DNA from: Penelope pileata
Taxonomy: Eukaryota > Chordata > Aves > Galliformes > Cracidae
DNA length: 64,000 nt
Direction: 5' to 3'
Assembly: GCA_013396635.1 (NCBI GenBank)
Contig: WBMW01001654.1
Location: 849,187 to 913,186 of the forward strand
Below the pieces are notes generated by a model that saw nothing but the letters and a program-made list of their open reading frames with translations, was not told the origin of the DNA and made no database searches. The translations under genes and the position numbers were made by a program. Below, piece by piece: positions 1-12,400 of the stretch; position 1 is the first letter of the stretch; every line of letters starts with the position of its first letter.

Positions 1-582
1 CCATCATTATTTCTTACACAAATACCTAACTGAATCTTTTCTCATTTTTCTCTATCTCTGAATAAAGTAATGTTAGAACTCCATGGGTGGTATACTGTAT
101 GGAATTTCTGTCATCAAATATAATATTTGGAATAGCACCATAATTTTCTTGGAGACAAACTTCTAGATCTCATCTTCCAGATATCCTAATTTCACTTCAC
201 GTGGAATTGTCCATCCTCCTGAAGAATTTGATTGCTTTTAATCTGAACATCAGTTAGATCCCCAAATGTTTTGGCACTTTGTTCCTCCATGTTAAGCCTC
301 AATTTTTAATATTTGCTTCTTGTAAGCATTTTCTGTTTGTAGGCTTCTTAGCCATTCATCAGTTTTATGCATTAGCACTGTAATATATTTGCTTTTTATT
401 TTCATATTTACAGATTTTCTTTTATAGATACGGGTTTAAGAAGTGACAGAAAGACATTCCTGTTAGTGCTACTTAACATATTTGCAATAGTTAACAATTT
501 TTGTTAATTTATTTCTGCATATTTTTTTGGTTGGGAGAAATGTTACTTGCATTACTTCTTTTTTTTCCCCTCCTATCAATAG
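1..582 (+). other. MIPOL1: 3' end of an upstream MIPOL1 intron
   Basis: This is intronic sequence before the first exon in the window. It is AT-rich and I recognise no repeat or gene in it. Its last part holds a strong pyrimidine tract (about 556-577) and the AG at 581-582 that serves as splice acceptor. The preceding exon, which would carry more of the N-terminal coding sequence, lies outside the window. Confidence 0.75.
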
Positions 583-718
583 CGCTGTAGAAAGAAAGGC
601 TGGCAGGATACATCCTGAATTTATATCTTCATGGGAAGATGCCACAAATTTTGGTGGAAAGACAGAAACTTCATTCCTCTTAAAAGAATTGGACACTCTG
701 AGGGCCAAAAATAAAAAG
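583..718 (+). CDS. MIPOL1: MIPOL1 internal coding exon A (first in window)
   Basis: This internal exon encodes part of MIPOL1, a coiled-coil protein whose gene was found disrupted in a patient with mirror-image polydactyly. Its biochemical role is poorly defined. The frame ends in FLLKELDTLRAKNKK, which closely matches the human segment FLLKELDILRTSNKK. The part before it diverges, as is usual for the less conserved N-terminal half. The acceptor AG at 581-582 follows a long pyrimidine tract. The donor is AAG|GTAAAA at 718/719. The exon starts with the third base of a codon (phase 2) and ends on a codon boundary. An alternative AG at 589-590 would shorten it by 8 nt and require a different upstream phase, so the 5' edge is less certain than the 3' edge. 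A continuous frame runs through both splice sites and should not be read as a separate gene. Confidence 0.9.
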
Positions 719-920
719 GTAAAATTGAGATATTCCGATCATAGAATTTACTATTTTATGGTTGTCTTATAAAACATGTATTTTAACCTGTTCCTAATTT
801 AGTTTTGCTGTTTAAGTGCCCCAAACAATAGCTTTCTAGTCATTTTGGGTTCTTATTACCTGTTTTAACAACTGCTTCTCTGGAATTAAAAAATCTTTCA
901 TCCTACTCTTTGACCTTTTT

Positions 921-2160
921 AATTGATGACATAGGTTCCTGCATCATGGATAAAATACCCACTGACGTTAACGGAAAAGTTTTCATTGGCTTGAAAAAGC
1001 TTGTGGATTGGAGTCTCCATATGAAAAATATTTAGTATGTGTGGAACTATTTACAGTAGAACAGTTTGTAGCGATGACTGTCATGCTATTCATGTTACCA
1101 GAAGAGATTATGTGTTTTACGAATGTTATTCGAGTGTGTTTTGCTTCTGCTACACCCTTGTCTCTCTTGTACTTCTGATGTAATGAAGACAGGACTGTAG
1201 CTTCTCTAATATAATAATAGTGTGGTTCAAATGATGAAACTGTCATAGTTAAAATTTGAAACATTCTGGAATGCACTTGGTCTTTTTCATTAAACACTCC
1301 ATCCCTGATCTGAGATGGCGAAAGCATTTCATGACAAGTTTTTCAGCTGTTGAATGCAAAAAGGGACCCAAACCAAAGCCAGTGTTTCATGAGCAGAATC
1401 TGGAGCTAATACTTCTGTACTTGAGGTCCATATAATGAACATGTCTTTATACCTGTATATTGAGGGAAGGAAAATTCCATAGTACTTATACACTGCGTTG
1501 CTTCTGTCATTACTATCAGTTGCATGCACCTCAACAACAGGAAAGTCTATAATCTTTCCATTAAATGGTCCCCAGTGCCAGGACAAGAGGCAATGGAAAT
1601 AAACTGGAAAAAAGGAGTTTTTGTCTAATCAGGAAGCACTTAGTTAATGTGCAGGTGGCTGAGCACTGGCACAGGCTGTCCAGAGAGACTGTGAAGTCTC
1701 CTCCTTGGAGATCTTCAAAAGCTGCCTGGACATGGTTCTGGGCATCCTGCTCTGGGTGTCCTTGCTGGAGCAGGGGTTGGGCCGGATGGACCCAGAGGTC
1801 CCTGTCAACCTCAACCATCCTGCAATTCTGTGAAATGTCATTTAATATTCAATGGTAAGCTCAGACATCTCTCCAAAAACAGAGCCAATGAATTCGCAAT
1901 TAAAAGACCTCAGCGTATGAAAGAATAGCAGTTTCCTATCAAGTGATGCACACGGAAAATGACACATTGCCAGCACAGACTCTTCAGACATATGTCAGTA
2001 CTCTTGATAGGAAATATACTACTCATGCAGATGTCACCTGCATTATATTCCACGTAACTCTGAACTTCCTTAGTAAGGACCGCAGATAGTGATGTTTGAA
2101 GAGGCAATTCCCAAGTGAAAATAATGGCACACACATTCCTGCTTTTCTCAGAGAGCAAGT
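921..2160 (-). pseudogene. Unidentified minus-strand coding-like relic, split by a CR1 insertion
   Basis: I do not recognise this. On the minus strand, frames stay open over 2158-1910 (82 codons), 1586-1329 (85 codons) and 1327-983 (114 codons), plus a further open stretch from 1020 to about 922 in another frame. The encoded residues are balanced (D, E, G, R, W, Y present) rather than the K/N/I/F-rich mix typical of random AT-rich frames. Passing from one piece to the next needs a frame change near 1328 and another near 1020-990. The CR1 tail at about 1566-1834 separates the first two pieces. These are the signs of an old broken gene copy or retrocopy, opposite to MIPOL1. Chance open frames remain possible, since the window is long and no family could be assigned. 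Confidence 0.3.
1566..1834 (+). mobile_element. CR1 LINE 3' fragment, sense to MIPOL1
   Basis: The sequence follows the 3' end of avian CR1 elements: a block like ACAAGAGGCAATGG near 1582, then TGGCACAGGCTGTCCAGAGAGACTGTG near 1665-1692, a GGTTGGGCCGGATGGACC block near 1775, GGTCCCTGTCAACCTCAACC, and an ATTCTGTGA terminus at 1825-1833. Only the last ~270 bp are present, as is usual for 5'-truncated CR1 copies. The 5' edge is good to about 10 bp. The copy is diverged, so it is an old insertion. Confidence 0.85.
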
Positions 2161-2177
2161 TAGGACGATTGATCTAA

Positions 2178-2224
2178 AATATATAAATAAATAAATTTGT
2201 CCTTTAAATAAATAAATACAATAA
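2178..2224. repeat. AT-rich low-complexity (ATAA)n-type run
   Basis: Two clusters of ATAAATAAATA separated by a short spacer lie between the CR1/relic region and the acceptor of the next exon. No function is suggested. Confidence 0.7.
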
Positions 2225-2339
2225 ATTGAACACCTAGTGTTTTTATTTTGGTGGCAGGAGAACTATTATTTAATATTTTGTTACACTAATTGACAGTTTC
2301 TGCTAGATAAGAATCTTACTGTCCACTTGTTCAATTCAG

Positions 2340-2445
2340 CTTCAAGATGAACTGTCAGAAAAGGACAAGGAGTTGAAGACAATAAAACTGGACTTAGAAC
2401 TGCAAGAGAGAGCTACAGAAGCTAAGATTGCAGAAAAGATTGCAG
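2340..2445 (+). CDS. MIPOL1: MIPOL1 internal coding exon B
   Basis: Exon of 106 nt in phase 0 at its start, leaving one extra base at its end. It reads LQDELSEKDKELKTIKLDLE and then ELQERATEAKIAEKIA, matching the human LQ.KL..EDKE...K.KLELQE.ETEAKIAEKTA region. The heptad-like spacing of L and the many E/K residues indicate coiled coil. The acceptor is TTCAATTCAG| and the donor is GCAG|GTACGG (GT at 2446-2447). The single trailing G joins CT from the next exon to make an alanine codon, which confirms that the two exons splice together. It is too short to show as an open frame with its own start. Confidence 0.95.
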
Positions 2446-5400
2446 GTACGGTAGGGAAGCGTTTAACAGATGGCTATATGGCTCATACAGTACCCGCTGT
2501 TGCTATATGACGTGGCCTAGTGAATGTTAGCTTTATTTGCTAAAGGAGGGAAGATTTGACTTTTTTTTGTGTGTGTGGCTGTTTAGAGTTGCTTAGAAAA
2601 TAGGTGGCTTTAACATCCTGGTACTGGTATTAGCAGGAGCTTTACCTGTATTCATACTGATTTGGGCATTAAATGCATTGTTAACACCATGTCAATCCAA
2701 TCACAAAAAGGTTGTTTGTTTTGTTGGAAGGTCCTGAACAAACAAGGGGAAATAATGATTACCAGTGCCTCTACCTTTCAACCAGCAGTTCAAATACCAT
2801 TTATTGTTTTAGCTCATTCAGAGCAATACTACCCCTCTCTCGGTATATGGAGGTAGTCACACGTTCACCTCAGCTAGAGACCTGCACTTTTCTTGAAAAA
2901 ATCTATTCTTCTGGTAGTTAATGATTTTCATCTGATGATGGTATGTTTCCAGTGAGTGAAGTTTACACAAATAGTCAAAATGAAAGGTTTTTAAGCTTTT
3001 ATTTGAGAGTGAATACATGCTTATATTTGATCTTAAGCAAACAGAAGATGAGCGTGTGAAAAGTGACAATGTGTATAGTATACCCAGTGGATAAAAAAAT
3101 ACCCTGAGGTTTTCTTCCAGGTGTTTCAAATAAATTAATGAGAGTACTTTTATAAATTAACCGTATAATTTGTTCATAAATACAGTGTAGACTAGGTAAC
3201 ATTGCATCCTTGTGGACCACAGGCACTTCAAATAATACTGTTAGTACTAATACCTGTCCCCAAAATATTAGTACTGGAGGAAGGAGTAACTATCTGCAGG
3301 AAAACTGAGCTGAAAAAACAGATGGCTGTCTTTACACTTAATGTGAAACTCTTGAGAGTAAGTTAGTCAGTCTGTGTATATTGCAGGTAGAAGAGAATTG
3401 CTAAATTTTCTGTGGTGGAGGATGGGAAAGGAGAAACTAGATACTAGGAGACAAGTTTAATTGAAATACAGGCATAATTTTACTCTTCCTTCATCTTAAA
3501 TAAACTGTTTTCTATATTTTCAGAAGACAAAAAAAGTCTGCACTGCATATCATAGTTATATCTGTCAGCCGAATGCCAATGCAAATTCTTTGGGTTGAAT
3601 TCTAATTTTGTGTTTGTTTTTGGATATTTGCACAGTGTTTTACCTCTGTACCTATAACAGAAGTATTCTATTTGATATAGGTGTTCATTGCTCCTTAAAA
3701 CCTGGAAAGAAATAGCATTTTGACACACATGTATTTAGTTTCCCTGTTATGGATACAACTGAAACACTTGTTACTGAGTTGTTTTCTCCTGCATTACTGT
3801 TTAAACTTTCTGTTTATGTCCTAAGCATGGTATTCCCTCCAAAGCAGCAAGGCATGAATTTGGACAGAATAATTAACATAGTTGTTCCAATTAAAGAATA
3901 GTAAGCCAAGTTTTAATGAAAGCAGCAGAACGTAATAAGGACGGTCTTTAAAAAGATAACCTTTATGCTCCTTTTACTAGCTCAGGAAGTATAAAATTAT
4001 TTATATGCTGTGAGAGACTAAGAGGCTCCTTAGTACTTAAGCTGTTTGCAAAAAAAAGGTAAAATAAATAAGAAGCCTTGTTAATATCATTTTGTGCTTC
4101 CCATTTTACTGTTCTAAGAATCTTATGAAGTTAGAATAAACATTTTGAAATCTGGAATGATGTGAACCAAACTGAGTTTGTGGAGATCTATACGTGTCTC
4201 TCATAAGAGCCTTGAGGAGAATTCTAATGGACATGCAGAACCTAATAAAGAAGACTCAGTATGTTTCAGGAAAAACTTTTTCCCCTTGTTTTAAGTCCTT
4301 TGAGGAAAGGAGAACACATGCTGCTGTGATTTCATGTCACTAGTTAATGTTTAATTACTGCAGTGTATAACACATGGTGGAGTGAAGCTTGTAAATATGG
4401 GTGTTTGCATTTTTATTATTACTTTGTACTGACTTTATGATAAGAAAATGACTCCACAAAATTATATTGTAAAAAACATCAGAAAGGTACACCATAAAAT
4501 GTTATCTACTTTGAGGAATATTACAATTCTATTTTTAAATGGAACTCTCTAATTGATGGGTTTTACCTAAACAAGCCCTCTGGCAAGAACAGAAAAGCTG
4601 AAGACAAAGGCCATTTTAAAATTATACTACAACGGTCTTCAGAAACAAATAACCCAAAGCTTGTCATTTCATGATTTTTACTTTGTTCAGAGAAAGACTT
4701 GAAGAGGAAAAGTTTAAATTTGTGAAATGGCTTGTTAAAAAAAAAAATTATAGAATAAAGGCAGAAGAGAAACATGATGAAAGAGAATGCTTACTATTTG
4801 CAATGAATGGCTTATTTTCAGGAGAGTTTTATTTTAAAATTTCACTAGCCTAGAGTTCACAGTTCACGAAGGAATTCACAGTTCTGATTGCAGTTTCTTA
4901 ACCATTAGAGACTATTGTGTCTAGTGGTCATGGTTGCCACAGGTTAGTACTGTTTTGTCAGTATCCTTCTGTTAGATTTCCTCTCACATAAGCCAGTGTC
5001 AGAAGGTACAGTTATCCTCCCTACCTATCTTGAAGAGAAGAAAAAGAGGAGGCAGCAACACTGTAAAAATCAAGGGAAGAGCACCTCATAAAAGAACAGA
5101 GACTATGATAATGTAAAGGAAAAAAGGCAACACCAAATGTGAACTTCACATGAAGAACAGAAAAGGAAATCTTGAAATATTGGACTGCAGAACTTTCATT
5201 TGTTGGACAGAAAAGTGAATGGGTGCCCTCTGTGGGAGGGGAAAGGGAGGAGGACTATACATCCTCAGAGGACAGACTGGAAGGTAAGGATGGAGGTGTT
5301 GCAAAGAAGTCTTCAAAAGAGCCAGCAGAGAAAAACAGATCTCACTTTGAGCAGATATAATAAATGACTTCATTTTCAACAAACAAGAATTATGTGGGGC

Positions 5401-7842
5401 ATATATAGAACTTTTTAGAGGAAAGAGCTGGTTGTGTGTAAGTGACAGTTGTTGAACACAGTGGTAGCATCTGCAGACTTGGAAAACTATCAAAGCTCTG
5501 AACTTCTGACAGTTACTTTCACCATTACTGTAACAAGATATACCATAGTTGGCAGCAGAGCCTTGGCTCTTTGCATGCTTATGTTGCTACCTCGTTGCTA
5601 TATATTCAGACTAAGAATAATTCTGAAGGAAAATATGATCAGAAATATTTTGTCTCAAGTCTTTCTGTAACAAGGACTATTCTGTTTGTCTGTGTTTGCT
5701 TGCCTTTTTTACCAATATCTGATAGTAATGTTACCAAAATCTAATACTATTCTTAGTCAGAGTCAACTCAGCAGGCAGAAATGGATTGACTTCAGACTGC
5801 TGGGTCTGTTAGGTGTTGCATGCCACATTTAAATACCTGAAAATTGCATTAGTGTTCAGCAGATGCTCTCTGAAAGACCGCAGCAATGATAGGAAGTATA
5901 GTGTGGGGGGAAAAAAGGCAAGTAGTACTTCTAATACTGTTGTTTCTGTTATACAACTCTCAGCAATATACCAGTAATGAATTTCTTGTTGTCAGGTCGG
6001 TTTGTACTAAAATGTGGACAATTGACATTTGTGATATTTTGGAATTCTTGAATATGTTGTGGGAATATTCATGAGTGTTATTTAGTGTTTCCTGAAATAA
6101 TTTGAAAAATAATTAATGAATGCATATGCAATAGTTTTAATAGCAAAAATGAAAGCAAATATCCAAATGGCTATTATCTTAAAGTTTGATGTAATATCCC
6201 ATAAAGTAAGAGGAAGTAAGTAATCTTGCCAGTAATAAACTTGGGGTGGCACTAACTTCCAGCACAGAAGTATTTTCCATTTCTTCAAAGCTCAATTTAA
6301 AGTCCCTTTTTAGATGTTATTTTTCTTTCTTGCATGTCATCCATTAAAGATTAGCTGTGGAAGGCTGGAGCATGGAGAGATTATGAATGACAGAACAACT
6401 CCTGCAGAATAATAATCAGTTTTTGGTATTTAATGCTGTTTGACTTTTGCAGACACATTTCTTATTAACCTTTGGTACAAACAGAAATCCAGGTTCCTGA
6501 TATCTCATGGAGAAGATGAATTCATGATCCTCTTCCAATTAAACTGAAATAAGGCCAATATTGGGCTTTAGCCAAAGGAACTCAATAGTTCCCCAACCCT
6601 TGTGTTTATAAACCTAAATATGAATAACATTTTATAGTTTAAGTAGGTAATTCATGTACTTCCCTAACTCATTTTTTGTGGATAATTCATTTCTATATGT
6701 AGTTGTACAATTTTGAGCTTTTTTTGGTTCTATTCATGCCTCTTTATGCAAAGCTACTTCCTGAATATTTTTTTCAAAATATTTACTGATAAATAGCATA
6801 ATTTTGAAAGTACTTGTAGGATTTGAATCCTCTGTATGGGAAGGCCTATCTATCTAAAGGACGGAAAAAAAAAAGAAAAAGGAAAGAAAAACTCACTAGC
6901 AAGGTGCGAGCATTGTGAGAACATCTTAGTTTTTGACAGCTTAGTTTGAAACAATTTAAATTTACCTTCAAATTATCAGAAACATCAACTGTCAAAAGCA
7001 TCGCATGCAGCTATTTGGTGATATGAGTGAATAGGATAAAAAAAAAATTAAGCTATTTATGGGATAGAGTTTTTACATAAAAACCAAGCCAGTATCTTTG
7101 AGTGATTAGTCTGGGCCTTTTCTCTTCCCCACTGTATGGTGCTAGACGAACATAAAGGATTGGGGATTATTCAAGAATATAAATTTCTGCAAATATCCTA
7201 CTTCTTGGGATATTACAGAAACTTTTCTTTAACCTATCAAAGTATAACTTGCAAATGTCAATGCAATATTTATATATTTCCACCTAAAGTAAATATTCGG
7301 ACATCAGCAATTATCCACTGAAAAAAAGTTTAATAGCGTTATTGTTTGAGTTTTGAAGTCCGCTGTGTTTTGTGTACTAGAAGCAGAGGCTTAAGTGTTG
7401 TACAAGGATTGGCTTTCACAAGAACTGCCTTGGGGTCTGTGTATAATACTCTCTCCTATTCTTTCCCCACTTTATTTTTTTTTCAATTGAACTGGGATCT
7501 GAGTACTCAAAGAAAACCCTATACAGAGCTGCCACTAAGCAACTTTAGTCTTCTATTAAGAATACTATGTTTATAGCATTGGAAATGGAGGAGCAGATAA
7601 ATGCTGTGAACTAAATACATACAACAAACACAAAGCAATAAAGAAGTCAGTGTGTTCTATCAGTGTTTGTTCAGATTGCTTTATCTATAAAGTCACATGT
7701 AGGTGTAAATGACTTGTAGTCTGTAATTCCTGGTATAGACCAGTAAAAACTCTTAAGCAGTTTTCCTGTGATCATCTTATCACTATTTTGCTTTTATTTT
7801 CAGTTATAGGTCATAACTGAAGGTAAATAAATAGTAGTTTTC

Positions 7843-7861
7843 AAAAAAAAAAAAAAAAAAA
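7843..7861. repeat. Poly(A) tract, 19 bp
   Basis: An uninterrupted run of A in the intron. It could be the tail of an old retroposed sequence, but the bases before it show no recognised element, so I call only the homopolymer. Confidence 0.85.
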
Positions 7862-9417
7862 GCAACTTAAGTTATCTGTTTCATAATAGAACACTTCAGC
7901 ACTATTTTTAAGTCAACAGTCAGCCCCAGATGTCGTGGTAGTTTGCCATTAACCTGAATGAGAACTGCATCAGGGCCTTAGGCTTTGAACATTTCTAGGG
8001 ATTATCTTCATTTTGCAACATGTATGCGCAGAGACCAATTAGTGACACATTTTAAAGGCTTTCATAGCAGTGCAGTAAATCTGTTTTTCAGTTTATTCGG
8101 CTACGATAAGATTGACTTCTTATTTAAGAATTGTGAGCACAGTCATTAAATCGAGTAGGAAAAAAAGTCTCAGAGGATTTTGATTTCTGAAGTGAGTGAA
8201 TAACAAACGCATATGTTTGTATTTCTGTAAGGAGATTGAGCATATATCCATATGGTTAAATAAAATGTAATAATATTGACCCATCTGGCAATGGCAAAGA
8301 TATTTTCCAGGTCCTTCTGTGATTAGACAGACTGAGACCTGGTAATATAGGATAGGAATGGGATGGCTGGTGAAAAGGAAAAGGCAAGTATTTATTGTAA
8401 CCCTTTTTGCCATTTATTTCCCTAATTCCTCACATCACCTAGCTGCTATTCAGAAATCCGAAGTGAAAGCACAACAACAAAAGTTCCTAAAAAGCATCAT
8501 TTAAAACTCTCTGCAAGATAAATTTCACCTGACAATTCTTTCATGGAAGAAACAGCACAGGATAAACAAGAAGCTCATTACAGGAATCTTGCAATTATTT
8601 GGCCAGGCAAGTTGTTTCATGTTTCTACTTTTCCTTTATAATAATATACATCTCCAAAAGGTAGAAAAAATATTCTTTGCTTCATTTTTCTAGTGAATTC
8701 ACCCTTCACTCCTGTGTAAGAGACGTATGCCTGTATGAGAAAGAAGTTGAATCATACAGCAAAAAGTGTGCCATAGTTACTTATGATTATTTCAAGTAAT
8801 TCCTGAATATTTAAGATGTCCTGTGCCTTTTTTATAAACACATATAACCTGATATGTATTTCTTGTTTCTATAATGGTGGGAGTAACTAGGAAAATTACC
8901 TTGATTGTACCAGAATCAGTGCTAAAGAAAATCCCAACCCACTTAATTTTCAGCACTGACCTTGAATGCTATATCTTACAGTGCAGAATTTTGACATTTT
9001 GCTACAATATGTTGTTACTAACATTTATAATTATTATTAAAAACGTGCTCACCATGTCTTTTCCTTGAAAGTAGCTGATCACTGTAACTGGTGTTAGTTA
9101 CAAAAGCAATTAGCAAAGTTCTATTTGTAGTATTCCATGGCTCACTTTGTTTTCATGTAATCCAGAGCAAAAATAATTATTACATCACATCAGTTAACAT
9201 CAGACACTTTGCAAAGTCCAAAATAATATCATTATTTCTGTAAGCCTTAATAATCTTTAAAGTCAATTTTTATAGCGTTATAGTATTTACTGCATCTTCT
9301 GAGATGGTAACATGGGAAATGCTCTGATCTTTTTCTTATGTCTTGCCTGCATTCTTGTTTTTAAATTTATTCGAGTATACTTAAGCATTTTCTGCTGATG
9401 TAGATTTCTTGCCTCTC

Positions 9418-9434
9418 TTTTTTTTTTTTTTTTT
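9418..9434. repeat. Poly(T) tract, 17 bp
   Basis: An uninterrupted T run within the large intron. No element boundary was found on either side. Confidence 0.85.
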
Positions 9435-12400
9435 GAAATTGTTATTATTTACATAGATGACCTCTGGGAAATCGGCAAACAGTTTTTTCCTGGGAGCTGT
9501 GCTTCCCTCCCTTCTCCCAAAGAAAAATTTGTTTGTTTGGAAAATTGTGAACGACTGTTTAAACTAGAATGGTTTCCCGCATGCATTCTCACTACTGCTG
9601 TATTTTAAAGGTAGTTTAAAAAGTGTAGAAGACAAGTTTGCCAAAGAATCAGGTTCAACTAAGAAAATATGTACACTGCTTTGACTCAGTAAACTCATAC
9701 TCAGCATGGTTCATCTTCTTCATATTTACTTTTGCCCATATTAGAAAACAATTAGCTTACTAAACAAATTTGAGTATTTGGGAAGAAAAAATCTACTTTG
9801 AGTCTCTCTCATTTGACTAAGAATTACATGATATTTGATAAGCTTGTTTAAAAATGGACATATCCAAATATTATTGTAAACACCCATTGATTTGTTTTAC
9901 CTGCAATATAAGTATTTTACTTAGTTGGCTTACATAGTAGCTAATAATATTTGTTAATGTAATTTAACTGCTGTGAACCTTTACTGAACAAATATTGAAA
10001 TTTATACAAGTCAAAGAAAGAGAATCTCTAATGACTTTTGTAAAAGCTTCCATTTAATAGTTAAGGAGAAAAGTTTATATGACATACCAGATGCAATTAA
10101 CAGTAGATTTTACATTTAATAAAAAGAAAGAAGCATATGTATTTGCTTTATTCATTCCATCATAATTTGCATTAGAGCTGTGGGTGTTTAATGAGCAAAT
10201 TCCAGCTAAAATGCTATATTGATTTTCTAAGTGAACTTTGTAATAGCTATCTACCTTACAAAAGCTCTCTGTTTACAATTGTTTTCTTTACTAAAAACTA
10301 AAAATGTTTTAGAATTGATGAGTTTAGCATAATGATTCTTTTAAAATAAAGAGCTCTTTTAGAGCGTGCAGGGGGTTTTAGTTACAAGGAGAAAGATGCT
10401 ATTAAATTATTCTAAAGCAAATAAAGTTTATGCAACTAAATAATACTGTCATATTTGTATATTTTACAAGCATTGGAAAATAATCAATTTTCCTTAATTT
10501 AACTCAATGGGAATTGAATATTTTAACTCTTGAAGATCATTATGTGTATACGAATTAGTAAATGATGCAATTCATTTAGCTTAATACTTGACCATTCATA
10601 CATTATTTTGTCTGTCATTTTCATGCTTGAAACATGAGTACTATAAGAATTTGTGTTTCTTGTTAGTCTGGCCTCAAGATAAACAGGATAGGGTTGGTTG
10701 GTGTGTGCCATTGGAAGCTTTCCAAGAAAAACCTCGTGGTGTCAACCAGAGCAGTTGGTGACTAAGTAGCTGGATTACTTTTTCATTGGATCAGGCGTGA
10801 AGTCAGCATGCCAATATGGGGCTAGTGGCTTGCTGGATATAGCGTGTCTTGAATGGGACTTTGGAACCTGACTTGTTACTCTCAATCAATTTTTGCCTGA
10901 TATCTTTAAGAAGAATTGGGATAATAATCTGGATATTTTTTGTTGTTTTTATTATGGAGGATTTTTTATGTCACTTTTCATTGAACACCTTACACATCAC
11001 ATGCTTTCCTAAATATGACATCAAATGTTTTGCTACTATTTTGAAACCCAGGGATGTATGTGTTTCAGTAGCTTATTTAAAGAATCTTGTGAAGCTCATG
11101 GTTTGGATGAGTTGTGTGCATGAATAAAGCTCAGCATTGCACAGTCAATTTTCTCAGTCACAAAGACTAAGGTAATGCTGAGCCCTTGCTTGGAACTGCA
11201 CCAATGTGTTCCTTATCCCATGGTCCATATTTTTTTTCCCAATTTTCCAAGAAGTACTCTGCATAATTCTTTAACCTAGGGTTAATACTCTCATACTGTT
11301 TCTAGTCACTTTTAAGTAGAATTTAAGTTGCTGTGGAAGGCATAGCAGTCTGCATGGAGGTCCATCCCTGCTAAACAGCTTTCAGGAATCGAACTTGACT
11401 TTTACTTGTGACTCATCCATTAGCTCACTCTGAACATTTTAAAAGGATTTTGTAAAACGTTAAGGACAGTAAGAAATGTGTAGGCATTGAATAACAAAAA
11501 TGTCTAACAAATTCAGCAGAGACTGTGGCTGGCAAAGGAACGTGAGGCTGTGTAGCCCATTGAAATGAGTTAGATGAGGAATTTGCTATTTCTAAGTATT
11601 TTTTTGTTATTTCTTCCGGTCAGTGTCAGTATTGCTACATGGTATTAAAATGACTATGTTAAGTATTTCCAAAAAATAAAAATTTACAAGGTAAAAAGTT
11701 GTAAAAGTTAAGTCACTTTTCCATAGCCAATAGTTAAAAGAAGGTATTTTGTAATGAACCTTTGGGTGGGGGAAGGGTTCACTGTTCAAGGCAACCTGCC
11801 TCTTGGCTGCTATCAGGGATGGTGAGATTTGAGATAAGCAGGATGCTTACGTCACTTGAAAAATCTTTCTCTGAGTGTTTTTGTACTGCTATATTTACAC
11901 GTATTTGGTTTCAAGACAAGCAACAATATGGCCTTTAAAACCTTCTGTAGTCATTATTACCACTGGTTATTATTCCTCAGAGAAGGAATTAGATATGCCA
12001 AAACACCACAGTCCTGCTAAGTGTACTCACATGCTCAAAACCCGTTTCAGCATTCAGCAAATCAGGGTTTTCTATGCTGAGATGGGAGAGGAATAAGAGG
12101 TACACTCAAACGAAACAAACCAGATAGAATTAATCTGGAAACTAATTAACAGTAGAATAAGTGCCAAATCTTCAGTTATTTTAGATAGTTTTCTACTGAT
12201 TCCAGCAATTGTTTTCATGATGAAAATTGCATACTATTTTCAGTTGCAGCTTTATGGAAAGAATTCTCCGTGCAGTGTCACTGGCATTATACTAGATAAA
12301 CTGACATAATTTACTGGAAAAACTGTGGTAAATGAATACTTTAAGATACAGATAAGTAATAATTACCATCTATAATAAAGCTACTTGTATGTTCCAGATC

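Larger units (their letters stand above)
719..2339 (+). other. MIPOL1: MIPOL1 intron A-B (1621 bp)
   Basis: GT...AG intron. It contains a sense-oriented CR1 tail at about 1566-1834 and, around it, minus-strand stretches that look like decayed coding sequence (about 921-2160, described separately). At 2178-2224 there is an ATAAATAA-type low-complexity run. Nothing else is recognised. Confidence 0.85.

Noticed and set aside
5146..5493. 115-codon minus-strand frame
   Set aside because: Low-complexity composition (S, L, P, F rich) opposite a purine-rich stretch. No recognised motif, so treated as chance.
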